From contig JAVDKL010000002.1 of assembly GCA_030849965.1 (NCBI GenBank), positions 372,001 to 436,000 of the forward strand: a stretch of 64,000 bases of DNA, in the 5' to 3' direction. Source of the stretch: Schauerella fraxinea (GTDB taxonomy: Bacteria > Pseudomonadota > Gammaproteobacteria > Burkholderiales > Burkholderiaceae_B). The notes under the pieces were generated by a model that searched no databases, was not told where the DNA came from, and worked only from the letters and a program-made list of their open reading frames with translations. How positions within the stretch are numbered: the first letter of the stretch is position 1; every line of letters starts with the position of its first letter. The translations under genes were made by a program, and so were the position numbers. Positions 17,159 to 26,481 of this stretch are shown one piece after another.

Positions 17159-18217
17159 ATGAAAAACGCGTTAATGCAGGACGCCATTCAATTTGCCGTC
17201 GATCATGAATCCACCTGGGACCGCAGCGTCACGGGCGTGTGGGGCGTTCATCAGCAGGATCCGGCACCCTACAACCGGTTGCTGGGCCCGGTGCATGATC
17301 GCGGTCCGGTCGCCGGCGTCGTTCTGGTCGATGGCAAGGAAGTGGCCAGTTGGGGCGAACCCGACCGCGCCGATCTCACGTTCAGTGTGGCCAAGATGTA
17401 CCTTGCCTTGCTGACGGGCGTGGCCCACGACCGCGGGCTGATTCCGGATCTCGACGAGCCCGTGCGCGAGCGTGCGCCGGGTATCGGCTTTGACGAAGGT
17501 CAGAATGCCGACATCACTTGGCGCCAGCTGTTGCAGCAGACCAGTGAGTGGGAAGGCGAACGCTTCGGCGTGCCGGATCAAGTGGACCGCTATCGCGCCG
17601 TCACCTTCGGTGATCCCCCTGCAGGCAAGAAAGGCGATGCACGGCCGTTGCAAAAACCGGGCACCTACTGGGAATACAACGACGTGCGCATCAACCAGCT
17701 CTCGCTGGCGTTGCTGACGGTATTTCGCAAAGCGCTGCCGGAAGTATTTCGCGAGGCCATCATGCGGCCGATCGGCACCAGTGAAGATTGGCAGTGGGTG
17801 GGTTACGACACGTCATGGGTAGAGATTGACGGCCAGCGCGTGCAATCGGTGCCGGGCGGCTCGCATTGGGGCGGCGGCATGTCGGTCAGTGCGCGCGATC
17901 AGGCGCTGGTGGGCGAGATGCTGTTGAACGGCGGTCGCGCGAAGGACGGTACGCAAGTGCTGTCGGAAGATTGGATCCGTCAGATGCAGGAACCGTGCGG
18001 TCTCGCGCCGTATTACGGCTTTCTGATCTGGTTGAATCACAACCAGAAGATGTTCCCGAGCGTGCCGGCGTCGAGCTTCTTTGGCGTGGGGGCAGGGAGC
18101 TCGTTTACGTGGGTCGAGCCCGAGCGCAAGATGGTCGTGATCGTGCGCTGGCTGAACTCGGCGCATGCGGACGAACTCTTCGGGAAGATCTTGAAGGCGG
18201 TGGATGCCGAGGCGTAA
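17159..18217 (+). CDS. Serine hydrolase of the beta-lactamase/class C PBP fold
   Basis: 352 residues, no evident signal peptide. The nucleophile motif S-V-A-K lies in TFSVAKMYLALLTG (Ser76, Lys79), a YND triad sits in EYNDVRINQLS (about 173), and a late GAGSSFTWVEP segment stands where the KTG-like strand is expected. These motifs define the beta-lactamase-related serine hydrolases (esterases, amidases, D-aminopeptidases). The open frame runs upstream into the aminotransferase, but the ATG at 17159 is the first sensible start. It lies 112 bp after the aminotransferase on the same strand. A cytoplasmic esterase or amidase acting in the same pathway is more likely than antibiotic resistance. 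Confidence 0.85.
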   Translation: MKNALMQDAIQFAVDHESTWDRSVTGVWGVHQQDPAPYNRLLGPVHDRGPVAGVVLVDGKEVASWGEPDRADLTFSVAKMYLALLTGVAHDRGLIPDLDEPVRERAPGIGFDEGQNADITWRQLLQQTSEWEGERFGVPDQVDRYRAVTFGDPPAGKKGDARPLQKPGTYWEYNDVRINQLSLALLTVFRKALPEVFREAIMRPIGTSEDWQWVGYDTSWVEIDGQRVQSVPGGSHWGGGMSVSARDQALVGEMLLNGGRAKDGTQVLSEDWIRQMQEPCGLAPYYGFLIWLNHNQKMFPSVPASSFFGVGAGSSFTWVEPERKMVVIVRWLNSAHADELFGKILKAVDAEA

Positions 18218-18251
18218 GGCCTTCATCCGCCGTAGTGCGCAGTAACGGCGG

Positions 18252-18276
18252 CCCCGAGGGATTCCTCGGGGCTTTC
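18252..18276 (+). terminator. Terminator-like hairpin after the serine hydrolase gene
   Basis: CCCCGAGG-GATT-CCTCGGGG (18252-18271) followed by CTTTCGATT. The 8-bp GC stem and tetraloop are strong but the U-run is short. It separates the hydrolase gene from the convergent yghU. Confidence 0.7.
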
Positions 18277-18291
18277 GATTATGACCGCAGC

Positions 18292-19155
18292 TCAGCCGAT
18301 CTTGTCTTGCGTTTTCGTGTCGAAGTCGCTCGCCTCATGGCGCTCCAGCAATTGGCTCGATGGTTCGCCCCGGGTGCGATTCACCATGCGGCCACGCTTG
18401 ACTGCAGGGCGATCGCCGATCGTGGCAGCCCAACGTTGGACGTGTTTGTATTCATGCACGGCCAGAAACTCGCCCGCTTCGTAAAGCTCGCCTTGCACAA
18501 GCTGGCCGTACCAAGAAAAGACGGCGATGTCCGCGATCGTATAGTCGTCGCCGCCCAGGTACGCATGGTTCGCAAGATGCTTATCGAGCACATCCAATTG
18601 GCGCTTGGTTTCCATCGCGAAGCGATCGATCGCATACTCGATCTTGGTCGGCGCGTAGGCGTAGAAGTGGCCAAAGCCGCCGCCCAGATAAGGCGCACTG
18701 CCCATTTGCCAGAATAGCCACGACAGCACTTCGGCGCGCGCGGCCGGTTCGGTCGGCACGAAGGCGCCAAATTTTTCCGCCAGATAAAGCAGGATCGCAC
18801 CGGATTCGAACACCCGAATCGGTTTGGCGCCGCTACGATCCAACAAGGCAGGAATCTTCGAATTGGGATTCACGTCCACGAAACCGCTGCCGAACTGGTC
18901 GCCCTCATGGATCTTGATCAGCCAGGCGTCGTACTCGGCGCCGCTGTGGCCGGCAGCCAGCAGCTCTTCCAGCATGATCGTCACTTTCACGCCGTTGGGC
19001 GTACCCATGGAATACAACTGCAGCGGGTGGCGTCCAACCGGCAACGCCTTATCGTGCGTGGGCCCTGAAACAGGCCGATTGATATTGGCGAAGCGGCCGC
19101 CGCTTTGCGTGTTTTGCCAGACAGATGGCGGTACGTACTCGGATGATTGGCTCAT
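18292..19155 (-). CDS. yghU: Glutathione S-transferase / disulfide-bond oxidoreductase YghU
   Basis: 287 residues, essentially the E. coli YghU length. The N-terminal extension with the SVWQNTQSGGRFANINRP signature precedes a thioredoxin-like GST domain (LQLYSMGTPNGVKVTIMLEEL; NPNSKIPALLD; VFESGAILLYLAEKFG) and an all-helical C-domain with YAIDRFAMETKRQLDVLD and YTIADIAVFSWYG. The enzyme uses glutathione for disulfide-bond and organic peroxide reduction in the cytoplasm. It lies downstream of tRNA-Ser(CGA) on the same strand, separated from it by a terminator. The identification is strong from the unusual N-terminal sequence. Confidence 0.93.
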   Translation of the reverse strand: MSQSSEYVPPSVWQNTQSGGRFANINRPVSGPTHDKALPVGRHPLQLYSMGTPNGVKVTIMLEELLAAGHSGAEYDAWLIKIHEGDQFGSGFVDVNPNSKIPALLDRSGAKPIRVFESGAILLYLAEKFGAFVPTEPAARAEVLSWLFWQMGSAPYLGGGFGHFYAYAPTKIEYAIDRFAMETKRQLDVLDKHLANHAYLGGDDYTIADIAVFSWYGQLVQGELYEAGEFLAVHEYKHVQRWAATIGDRPAVKRGRMVNRTRGEPSSQLLERHEASDFDTKTQDKIG

Positions 19156-19180
19156 GCTGTAGGTTCCTTGGGGTCAGGGC

Positions 19181-19220
19181 AAAAAAAAACCCGCAGAGCA
19201 GTTCGCTCGTGCGGGTTTTT
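19181..19220 (-). terminator. Terminator downstream of tRNA-Ser(CGA)
   Basis: CCCGC (19190-19194) pairs with GCGGG (19211-19215), with an inner GAGC/GCTC pairing. It is flanked by nine A on one side and five T on the other, so it can act in both directions. On the minus strand it ends in a long U-run just after the tRNA gene. Confidence 0.8.
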
Positions 19221-19256
19221 CGATCTGCGAACATCAGTAACGTTCACATAGTAATC

Positions 19257-19347
<91 letters not shown>

Positions 19348-19700
19348 GGTGCTGTCTACCGAGGCCGGCGAAAACGGGTCGATGCGTTTTCAGGCGTTTG
19401 TTTCGGTAGGAGCGAAGCCAGCTACTTTACCAGAATATTTATCGAATGGTAAAGCGGGCGACAAGATTTTTTAAAATTCTTGTGTCGGCGATGTGACGTT
19501 GCGCCATCGCCCCGCATATTGACCGCTTGCAGATCGGCTTTCTTGGCAGAATAGCGACGCGGGATGCGTTCAACGGCCGGGCACTGGGCCTGGTCCATTG
19601 CGCCTTCCAAGTTTGCGAAGTCTGTCTGTGCCGGCAGTGCGTGATCGCGACGCTCGCCTGCTGTCCAACGTCATTTACGTCAGAACCCTCCACGGGCTTT
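19348..19700. other. Intergenic gap between tRNA-Ser and the cation antiporter gene
   Basis: 353 bases between divergent genes. It must hold the promoters of both, but I see no convincing sigma-70 pair. An open frame runs through it into the antiporter, but its sequence (Cys-rich, no family resemblance) does not look coding. Confidence 0.5.
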
Positions 19701-20918
19701 ATGAACATCGTCACTGCCCTTTTGCTTGCCGCCGTGATCTGTGTGCCGCTGGCACACCGGCTCAAGATGGGCGCCATCCCGGGCTATCTGTTTGCAGGCA
19801 TTCTGATCGGCCCCTCCGGCTTGGCTGTCGTGACCGATGTGCAAAACATCATGCGCTTTTCGGAGTGGGGCGTGGTCATGATGCTGTTCGTGATTGGCCT
19901 GGAACTCACGCCGCCGCATCTGTGGGCGATGCGCCGGCAGGTGTTCGGTACCGGCTCGCTACAGATGGCGGCCTGCGGCGCGGTATTGGGCGTGGTGTTC
20001 GGCGCTGGCCTGCGTCATCTGGCCGGCATGGAATGGCAGATGGCGATTCTGTGCGGATTCTCACTGGCGCTGTCGTCGACCGCCGTGGCCTTGGCATTGC
20101 TGCAAGAACGCGGGGTGATGCGTACGCCATTGGGCAATGCATCGCTCGGCGTGTTGCTGCTGCAGGATATCGTGGCGATTCCGCTCTTGGCGGCGGCCGG
20201 GTTGCTGGGCGCCGGTGGGGCGCAGGCGCCTTCGTTAGGCGTGATCGCATTGGCAATTCTTGCCATCTTCGTGGGAAAAAAGCTCCGCATGCTCGATTGG
20301 GCGGCGAAGACGGGTCTCCCGGAAATGTATACGGCCGCGACCCTGCTCATGGTGTTCGGCACCGCGCAACTGTTCATCATGGCGGGCGTGTCCGCGGGCT
20401 TCGGCGGGCTGCTGATCGGTGTGGTGATGGCGCGCTCGCGGCATCGCGATGAGTTGGCAAAGACGATCGAGCCGTTCAAGGGCTTGCTGCTGGGCGCATT
20501 TTTTCTCACGATCGGCATGTCGATCAATCTGCATGAGATTCGGGAGTATTGGCCCTACGTGATCGCTGGCGTACTCGCGCTTCTGGGTATCAAAATCCTG
20601 ATCGTGTATGGGATCGCGCGCCTGATCGGCTTGCCGCACTATCACCGCTTGTTTTTTGCCGTGACGTTGGCGCAAGGGGGCGAGTTCGGTTTCGCGATTT
20701 TTGCCGAAGCCTGGGATAACGGGCTGCTGTCCTTGGCCCAGCGGGATCTGATGTCGGCGGTGGTCGCCATTTCGATGGCCACGGTGCCGCTGTTACTCAA
20801 GGCGCTGGAGGCCATGCCTGCACGCCTGGGCGGCATCAAGGGCATGCCGTACCCGCCGGCGGGCTTCACTGACCCAGTCACCACCGCGGGCGCCGAGGAC
20901 AAGAAACCGGGGGCGTGA
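19701..20918 (+). CDS. CPA2-family monovalent cation:proton antiporter (Kef-like, no RCK domain)
   Basis: 405 residues, almost entirely hydrophobic with about 12 membrane helices. The Kef/CPA2 signature appears as GYLFAGILIGPSGLAVV, FVIGLELTPPHLW (reentrant/ion-path region), SLALSSTAVALALLQERG and LQDIVAIPLL, with late AVTLAQGGEFGFAIF. It exchanges K+ or Na+ for H+ across the inner membrane. Unlike KefB/KefC (about 600 residues) it ends right after the membrane domain with no RCK/TrkA-N nucleotide-binding region. The ATG at 19701 starts the first membrane helix. Confidence 0.9.
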   Translation: MNIVTALLLAAVICVPLAHRLKMGAIPGYLFAGILIGPSGLAVVTDVQNIMRFSEWGVVMMLFVIGLELTPPHLWAMRRQVFGTGSLQMAACGAVLGVVFGAGLRHLAGMEWQMAILCGFSLALSSTAVALALLQERGVMRTPLGNASLGVLLLQDIVAIPLLAAAGLLGAGGAQAPSLGVIALAILAIFVGKKLRMLDWAAKTGLPEMYTAATLLMVFGTAQLFIMAGVSAGFGGLLIGVVMARSRHRDELAKTIEPFKGLLLGAFFLTIGMSINLHEIREYWPYVIAGVLALLGIKILIVYGIARLIGLPHYHRLFFAVTLAQGGEFGFAIFAEAWDNGLLSLAQRDLMSAVVAISMATVPLLLKALEAMPARLGGIKGMPYPPAGFTDPVTTAGAEDKKPGA

Positions 20919-21004
20919 TTTGTCCTCCTCTCCAACACTTGGTTCCTCCTGACTTGGCTACACTTGAGCGACCCGCCATCGTGGCATCGCTTATGGAGAC
21001 CCGC

Positions 21005-21787
21005 ATGCTGAAAGGAAAAGTCGCTGTCGTCACCGGTTCGACCAGTGGAATCGGCTTAGGCATTGCCGAAGCACTCGCCGCGCAAGGTGCGCATGTCGTG
21101 CTCAACGGGTTTGGCGAGGCGGCGGAAGTGGAACGCGTGCGCGCCGATCTGGCCCAACGCCATGGGGTCACGGTGCGTTATGACGGGGCAGACTTATCTT
21201 CGGGTGAGGCGGTGCGTGGGTTGATCGACGGCACGGTCGAGGCGCTGGGCCGCATCGATATCCTGGTCAACAATGCCGGCATCCAGCACACCGCGTTGAT
21301 CGAGGATTTCCCGACCGAAAGATGGGATGCCATCATCGCGCTCAACCTGTCTGCGGTGTTTCATGGCACGGCAGCCGCGCTGCCGCACATGAAAAAGCAG
21401 CAATGGGGGCGCATCATCAATATCGCGTCGGCACACGGACTCGTCGGCTCGGCCAATAAGTCGGCTTACGTGGCGGCCAAGCACGGCGTGATGGGCTTCA
21501 CGAAAGTGACGGGCCTGGAAACCGCTGGCTTGGGCATTACCGCCAACGCGATTTGCCCGGGCTGGGTGCGCACGGCGCTGGTCGAGAAGCAGATCTCGGC
21601 CAACGCTGCGCGCGATGGCGTGGATCAGGAAACCGCCGCGCGGGCCTTGTTGAGTGAGAAGCAGCCGTCGCTGCAGTTCACGACCCCCGAGCAATTGGGC
21701 GGTACGGCGGTATTCTTGTGCACAAGCGCCGCCGATCAAATTACCGGCACGTCGATTTCGGTAGACGGCGGCTGGACCGCGCGTTAA
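21005..21787 (+). CDS. 3-hydroxybutyrate dehydrogenase-type short-chain dehydrogenase
   Basis: 260 residues. Rossmann NAD motif TGSTSGIGLGIAEAL, NNAGIQH, and the catalytic triad in NIASAHGLVGSANKSAYVAAKHG (Ser, Tyr, Lys). The C-terminus SISVDGGWTAR and the PGWVRTALVEKQI segment match bacterial D-3-hydroxybutyrate dehydrogenases, which oxidise 3-hydroxybutyrate to acetoacetate in PHB/ketone body use. The ATG at 21005 has GGAGA five bases before it; an ATG at 20993 is possible. It appears monocistronic. The exact substrate is inferred from the length and these motifs. Confidence 0.85.
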   Translation: MLKGKVAVVTGSTSGIGLGIAEALAAQGAHVVLNGFGEAAEVERVRADLAQRHGVTVRYDGADLSSGEAVRGLIDGTVEALGRIDILVNNAGIQHTALIEDFPTERWDAIIALNLSAVFHGTAAALPHMKKQQWGRIINIASAHGLVGSANKSAYVAAKHGVMGFTKVTGLETAGLGITANAICPGWVRTALVEKQISANAARDGVDQETAARALLSEKQPSLQFTTPEQLGGTAVFLCTSAADQITGTSISVDGGWTAR

Positions 21788-21870
21788 CGCAGCGTTGTCC
21801 CGTCATGGGTCGTTGTCGTTGTGCGACCGGCTGCTGCTGATTTGAGACGGGCAGCCCTTAACAAGATCCT

Positions 21871-21899
21871 GGCAGGCCGCTATCCATCAGCGGTCTGCC
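21871..21899. repeat. 11-bp inverted repeat after the dehydrogenase gene
   Basis: GGCAGGCCGCT (21871-21881) and AGCGGTCTGCC (21889-21899) pair over 11 bp with one G-T pair and a 7-base loop. No U-run follows, so it is a stable hairpin rather than a clear intrinsic terminator. Confidence 0.55.
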
Positions 21900-21974
21900 A
21901 CCCGCGTATTCAACGCGCAGTTCGATTGGCATCGCCAACCTAGCCGCGTACCCTTTTTTTCAGGACTCTCGTTC

Positions 21975-22748
21975 ATGTTGTTGTTGCTTTCGCCAGCCAA
22001 GAAACTTGATTACGACTCGCCGCTGCATATCAAGAAGCACACGCAGCCGCTTTTCGTCGAACAGGCCGAGCAGTTGATCGATGTACTCAAAACCAAGTCC
22101 GCCAAGGACATCGCCAAGCTGATGGATTTGAGCGAGGCGTTGTCCGAACTCAATGCGCAGCGTTATGCCGAGTGGACGCCTACCTTCACGCCCGAGAACG
22201 CGCGTCAAGCCGTGTTGGCGTTCAATGGCGATGTGTATGAGGGGCTCGAGGCGCCCAGTCTGTCGGCCAAGCAACTCGACTGGGCGCAACAGCATGTGGC
22301 CATTTTGAGTGGGTTGTATGGCGTGTTGCGCCCGTTGGACTTGATGCAGCCGTACCGGCTCGAAATGGGTACGCGACTGAAAACCGACGCGGGCGCCAAT
22401 CTGTATGCGTTCTGGGGTGAAAGCATCGCGCAATACCTCAACGAGCGTCAAAAGAAAGACGCCGATCCTGTGGTGATCAATCTGGCGTCGGAAGAGTATT
22501 TCAAGTCGGTAAACAAGAAAGTGCTCAAGGCCCGCGTGGTGCAGTGCGTGTTTCAAGAGCACAAGGCCGGCGCCTACAAGATCGTCAGCTTCTATGCCAA
22601 ACGTGCACGGGGCTTGATGGCGCGCTACGCCATTGAAAACAGTATCACCGCACCCGAGGGACTGCAGGGCTTCGATAAGGAAGGCTACCGTTACGATGCC
22701 AAAGCGTCGACACCGGATTCGCTGGTGTTTCGTCGCAAGCAGGATTGA
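21975..22748 (+). CDS. yaaA: Peroxide stress protein YaaA
   Basis: 257 residues, the normal YaaA length. The family's signature opening [15 protein letters not shown] is intact, as are [41 protein letters not shown] and [13 protein letters not shown]. YaaA lowers intracellular free iron and protects DNA during hydrogen peroxide stress; the fold binds DNA and contains a helix-hairpin-helix. The start is unambiguous (ATGTTG at the family N-terminus). Confidence 0.96.
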   Translation: MLLLLSPAKKLDYDSPLHIKKHTQPLFVEQAEQLIDVLKTKSAKDIAKLMDLSEALSELNAQRYAEWTPTFTPENARQAVLAFNGDVYEGLEAPSLSAKQLDWAQQHVAILSGLYGVLRPLDLMQPYRLEMGTRLKTDAGANLYAFWGESIAQYLNERQKKDADPVVINLASEEYFKSVNKKVLKARVVQCVFQEHKAGAYKIVSFYAKRARGLMARYAIENSITAPEGLQGFDKEGYRYDAKASTPDSLVFRRKQD

Positions 22749-22838
22749 ACTGAACGCCGCGTGTCGCCACCCGAGGGTGTGCGGCGTCTCGATCAAACGG
22801 CTCGACCCCGACAACCCTGGCGCCTGGAGGCAACCACG

Positions 22839-23909
22839 ATGAATACTCCCGATCGCATGCGCGGCACCGGTACGCCGGTGAACACGGGCGGCGGCGTCGC
22901 ATCCGGTGCTGCGCCTGCCGGCACGCTGACCGCGAACGCCGAAACGGCTACTGCTGACACCTCGCCGTTTCCCTGCGCGTCGTATATCAAGACGATCGGC
23001 CGCGGCGCGCGCGGCTCGCGCGGGTTATCCGCCGATGAGGCCCATACGCTTTACGCGGCGATTCTGGACGGCCGTGTGAGCGATCTCGAACTTGGCGCAG
23101 TGCTGCTGTGTTATCGGATCAAGAGTGAAGAGCCGGCTGAGCTGAGCGGGATGATGGCGGCCGTGCAGGCACGGCTGAACCGCATCCAGGCGCCCGATGG
23201 CAAAACGCCGATCGTTCTAGCCAGCTATAACGGCGCGCGCAAGCAAGCCAATCTGCTGCCGTTGCTGGCGCATTTGCTGGCGCGGCAAGGCGTGCCGGTG
23301 TTGGTGCACGGTTATCTCGACATGGGCACGCGGGTCACCTCTGCACACGTGTTTGCCGCGCTTGGCCAGGCGCCGTGCACGGATGTGCCGGCGATCGAAG
23401 CCGCGTTGCGCGATACCGGTATTGCGTTTACGCCCATCGATACGCTGTCGCCCGCGTTGGGTCGTCAGTTGGCATTGAATGAGCCGCTGGGCGTGCGCAA
23501 CAGCGCGCATACCCTGGCCAAGCTGATCCAGCCCTTCACCACGCCTGCCTTGCGCTGGGTGAATTACACCCATCAAGCCTACCGCGATGTGCTGGTTGAT
23601 TATTTCAACAACGTCGACGTACCCGAGGCGCCGGGCGTAGTGATCAGCCGTGGCACGGAAGGCGAGGCGGTGGCGGACACCACCTTGCCGCGCCAGGTGG
23701 AACACCTTGTGGCCGGGCAGGCGCAGGTTGTGATGCCGGAAGGGGAAGGCCCCAAGGCGGCGGCTCCACTGGGCGACGTGTTGGATGCCGCGGCGACGGC
23801 GGCGTATATCCGCGCGGTGTTGGATGGCCAGCAGCCGGTACCGCCTGCGATTGCGGCTCAAGTGGCGTTGATCGTGACGGCGGTGGGCGGCACAGGCATC
23901 GCGCCCTAG
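22839..23909 (+). CDS. ybiB: DNA-binding protein YbiB (TrpD2 family)
   Basis: 356 residues. A low-complexity N-terminal 40 residues precede the glycosyltransferase-family-3-like fold: YIKTIGRGARGSRGLSADEA, DLELGAVLLCYRIKSEEPAELSGM, NGARKQANLLPLLA, GVRNSAHTLAKLIQPF and VISRGTEGEAVADTTLP. These match YbiB/TrpD2, which binds nucleic acids instead of catalysing the anthranilate transfer. The ATG at 22839 has a TGGAGG ribosome site. It lies downstream of yaaA and is convergent with the large FUSC gene, with a repeat array in the gap. Confidence 0.9.
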   Translation: MNTPDRMRGTGTPVNTGGGVASGAAPAGTLTANAETATADTSPFPCASYIKTIGRGARGSRGLSADEAHTLYAAILDGRVSDLELGAVLLCYRIKSEEPAELSGMMAAVQARLNRIQAPDGKTPIVLASYNGARKQANLLPLLAHLLARQGVPVLVHGYLDMGTRVTSAHVFAALGQAPCTDVPAIEAALRDTGIAFTPIDTLSPALGRQLALNEPLGVRNSAHTLAKLIQPFTTPALRWVNYTHQAYRDVLVDYFNNVDVPEAPGVVISRGTEGEAVADTTLPRQVEHLVAGQAQVVMPEGEGPKAAAPLGDVLDAAATAAYIRAVLDGQQPVPPAIAAQVALIVTAVGGTGIAP

Positions 23910-23938
23910 GTGCTCTGAATCAGCGACGCCCAGCGTCC

Positions 23939-24036
23939 AACGCCTAACGCCTAACGCCTAACGCCTAACGCCTAACGCCAGACGCCAAACGCCAAACGCC
24001 AGACGCCAGACGCCAGACGCCAGACGCCAGACGCTC
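23939..24036. repeat. Fourteen-copy 7-bp tandem repeat between convergent genes
   Basis: Five AACGCCT units (from 23939), then AACGCCA, GACGCCA, two AACGCCA, four GACGCCA and a terminal GACGCTC: 14 heptamers without spacing. It fills the gap between the stops of ybiB and the FUSC gene. The regular block structure suggests slipped-strand expansion. Confidence 0.9.
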
Positions 24037-24060
24037 AGTTCTGCGCCGTATCCAAGCCAA

Positions 24061-26481
24061 TCACATTGTTTTTGCTGCTGCCGCACCTGCCGCCGCAGCA
24101 GCCGCGCTTTCTTCCACGGCCGCTTGCGTATCGGCCTGCGCGGCTTCGGCGGCCTCGGCGGCCTCGGCCGCCGCAGCGCTGTCACGCGCGGATGCGCTCG
24201 CAGTTGCCGGGGCGACCGCCCCACCAGCACCCGCTCCGGCCACGGCTGCTGCTCCCGCCACGCCCGCCGCCTTGGGCTCCGGCACGGTGGGTTCGGCAAA
24301 GCCGGCCATTTCCTGCCTGATCATCGTCGCAGCTTTCACGATCTGCTTGACCGGATACGACAGCGCCGCAAGATCGCCCGCATTTTCGATGGACGTGGGG
24401 AGCGGTGGTGCACCGCTCGCCTGCGGGTCGAGCGCTGCCGACACGCCTTCCAGCGTCTGGCGCATATTGGGCGGGATCTCGTGCAAGCTGGCCAGCATCG
24501 GTACGGCAGCGGTGATCTGCGACGCCAGAATGTGGTTCTGGATCAGCAGATTATTGATTTCGGGCACGTTGAGCTGGTGCGACTTCGGCTCGCTCATCAT
24601 TCGGTAAAACGCCTCGGCGAAGTTGCTGAACGCAATGTGCACGTTCTTGCGCGCCAAGCGCCACTGCAGATCCGCCTCGACCACGCTGGGAGCCGTTTCG
24701 CCGGTGGCTGCGGCGCCTTCCGGATTGCTTTGCGCTTGCATTGCCTTCACGTACCGCAGCCCGGCTTGCAGGTAATCGCGGTTGGCGGCCATGGCCGCGC
24801 GGGCGAGCGGTGCCGTAAAGGCCGACTCCCACCATGGCAGCACGTAGCTGCACAGCAGCGCGAGCACGCAGCCGATCACCGTATCCAGCGCGCGTTCGCC
24901 GATCACTTCGAGCGACACGGTGGCGGGCGAGACGAAGTGAAACACCAGCACCACGAAGAGCGTGTTGCATATCGCGCTACCCATGTAATTGATCTGCACC
25001 AGGCTGTTGCCGATCACGCAGGCAAAGAGCAGCGCCGGGAACAACACCCCGGGCTGCGTGGTGATCGTAAACAATCCCAGCGCCAAGGCGCAGCCGATCA
25101 ACGTGCCCATCAAGCGCCACACATTGCGCTGCCGGGTGAGGGCAAAGCCGGGCTTCATGATGATGATGATCGTGAGCATCACCCAGTAGTTGTGCGCGGA
25201 GTACTCGGGCGTGAGCCAGCGGCCGGTGAGCGTCATGGCCACAGCGGCCGCCAGCATCACCCGGATGGCGTAGCGGAAGTGGGGCGAATCCAGGCGCAGA
25301 TTGCTGGTGAGCATCCCGAAGCGAAACTCCTGCCGCGACAGGAATCGCGTGAGCGACTTGCCGATGCGCAGCGTCTGCGTGGGCTTGGCGTCGGGCGAGG
25401 CCGCGGTATGGTCCGACAGGCGCTCGATGGTGCGTGCCGCTGTTCGCATGCGACGCAGGATCTGGATGATGAGGGCGAGCGTTTCCGGGTCGCGTTCGCC
25501 CAGGCCACCTTTCTTGAGCTGCTCGATTTCGTATTCGATGGCGCGCAGCTCAGCCTTGGTGCTGGAGCGGCGAATCACTGGCTTGCCTTGCGACACGGCC
25601 AGTGCCTGGCGTTCGAGCTCGATCGCCATTTTGGTCAAGGCGTCACGCATGAAGAGCAGGATGTCGTTGCCGGCGAGTTCGCGGCGCAGCATGCCGTAAT
25701 CGGTGTGCGTAGCCACCAGCGTGTCCAGCAAGGACAGCATGTCGACGAACATATTCCAGATCGCCACGCGGTGCCGGTCGCCCCAACCCTTGCCGCGGGG
25801 GAGCGCCCGCAACACCATGTCGCGCGCGCTCTGGTGCTTCTCAGTGACGGCCGACTGGCGGGCGATCAGGGTGCGATACGCATCGTCCAGATCGACCGTT
25901 TCGTCGTAGAACGCCGCCCGCGCGCTGACATAATCGGCGGTGGCCTGCAGCGCCAGCGACATGGACTGGCGCTCTTCGCGCAGCCACAGCAAGCGGCTGA
26001 AGAGATTGCTGAACGCCAGATAGAACAGCGCGCCGCCCAGCGTGCACGTGGCATGCAGCCACACTTCGTTGGGAGAGAGCGGGGTGTGCATGGTCAGCGT
26101 CATCAGCAGCAGCCCGGCGAAGCCGATCAGCCCACCGCGTTTGCCGAACACCGAAAACATGGAAAAGATGAAGCACTGCACCACCACCACGACCCACGTG
26201 AGTAGTGGATAGGTGGAGGCCAAGCCGGTGATGATGACGGTGAGCACGCCCAATGTGGCGCCGCCCAGCATTTCGTTGGTGCGGTGGCGCTGCGGGCCGC
26301 CGGGCTGGTCGATGATGGCCACGCATTGCGCGCCAAAGGTGGCGATCAGGCCGATCGCGTATTCGCCGAAAATGCCGCCGAGCACCAATACCGGCAGCAA
26401 CATGCCCACGCCTTGGCGCACGCCACCGAAAAAATAATGGCTGTAGAAAAAATTCCGAAGGCTGGCGATGCGCAGTTCCAT
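24061..26481 (-). CDS. FUSC-family inner-membrane protein (YccS-like)
   Basis: 806 residues. An N-terminal cluster of about six membrane helices (GMLLPVLVLGGIFGEYAIGL; PLLTWVVVVVQCFIFSMFSVFG) is followed by a long cytoplasmic helical region, a second helix cluster (NYWVMLTIIIIMKPGFALTRQRN; GTLIGCALALGLFTI), and another soluble part. This doubled layout is that of FUSC/YccS and aromatic-acid-exporter AaeB relatives. The last ~75 residues are almost pure Ala/Gly/Glu low complexity. The GTG at 26517 is an alternative start; the ATG at 26481 gives the more typical N-terminus. The transported compound is unknown. Confidence 0.88.
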   Translation of the reverse strand: MELRIASLRNFFYSHYFFGGVRQGVGMLLPVLVLGGIFGEYAIGLIATFGAQCVAIIDQPGGPQRHRTNEMLGGATLGVLTVIITGLASTYPLLTWVVVVVQCFIFSMFSVFGKRGGLIGFAGLLLMTLTMHTPLSPNEVWLHATCTLGGALFYLAFSNLFSRLLWLREERQSMSLALQATADYVSARAAFYDETVDLDDAYRTLIARQSAVTEKHQSARDMVLRALPRGKGWGDRHRVAIWNMFVDMLSLLDTLVATHTDYGMLRRELAGNDILLFMRDALTKMAIELERQALAVSQGKPVIRRSSTKAELRAIEYEIEQLKKGGLGERDPETLALIIQILRRMRTAARTIERLSDHTAASPDAKPTQTLRIGKSLTRFLSRQEFRFGMLTSNLRLDSPHFRYAIRVMLAAAVAMTLTGRWLTPEYSAHNYWVMLTIIIIMKPGFALTRQRNVWRLMGTLIGCALALGLFTITTQPGVLFPALLFACVIGNSLVQINYMGSAICNTLFVVLVFHFVSPATVSLEVIGERALDTVIGCVLALLCSYVLPWWESAFTAPLARAAMAANRDYLQAGLRYVKAMQAQSNPEGAAATGETAPSVVEADLQWRLARKNVHIAFSNFAEAFYRMMSEPKSHQLNVPEINNLLIQNHILASQITAAVPMLASLHEIPPNMRQTLEGVSAALDPQASGAPPLPTSIENAGDLAALSYPVKQIVKAATMIRQEMAGFAEPTVPEPKAAGVAGAAAVAGAGAGGAVAPATASASARDSAAAAEAAEAAEAAQADTQAAVEESAAAAAAGAAAAKTM

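Noticed and set aside
17159-18217. Antibiotic-resistance beta-lactamase
   Set aside because: No signal peptide, and the motifs fit the wider serine hydrolase family; context is metabolic.
23939-24036. CRISPR array
   Set aside because: Units are 7 bp, contiguous and without spacers, and no cas genes are present.
24124-26205. 693-codon frame on the plus strand
   Set aside because: Antisense shadow of the FUSC membrane protein; composition is Arg/His/Gln-rich as expected for GC-rich antisense.
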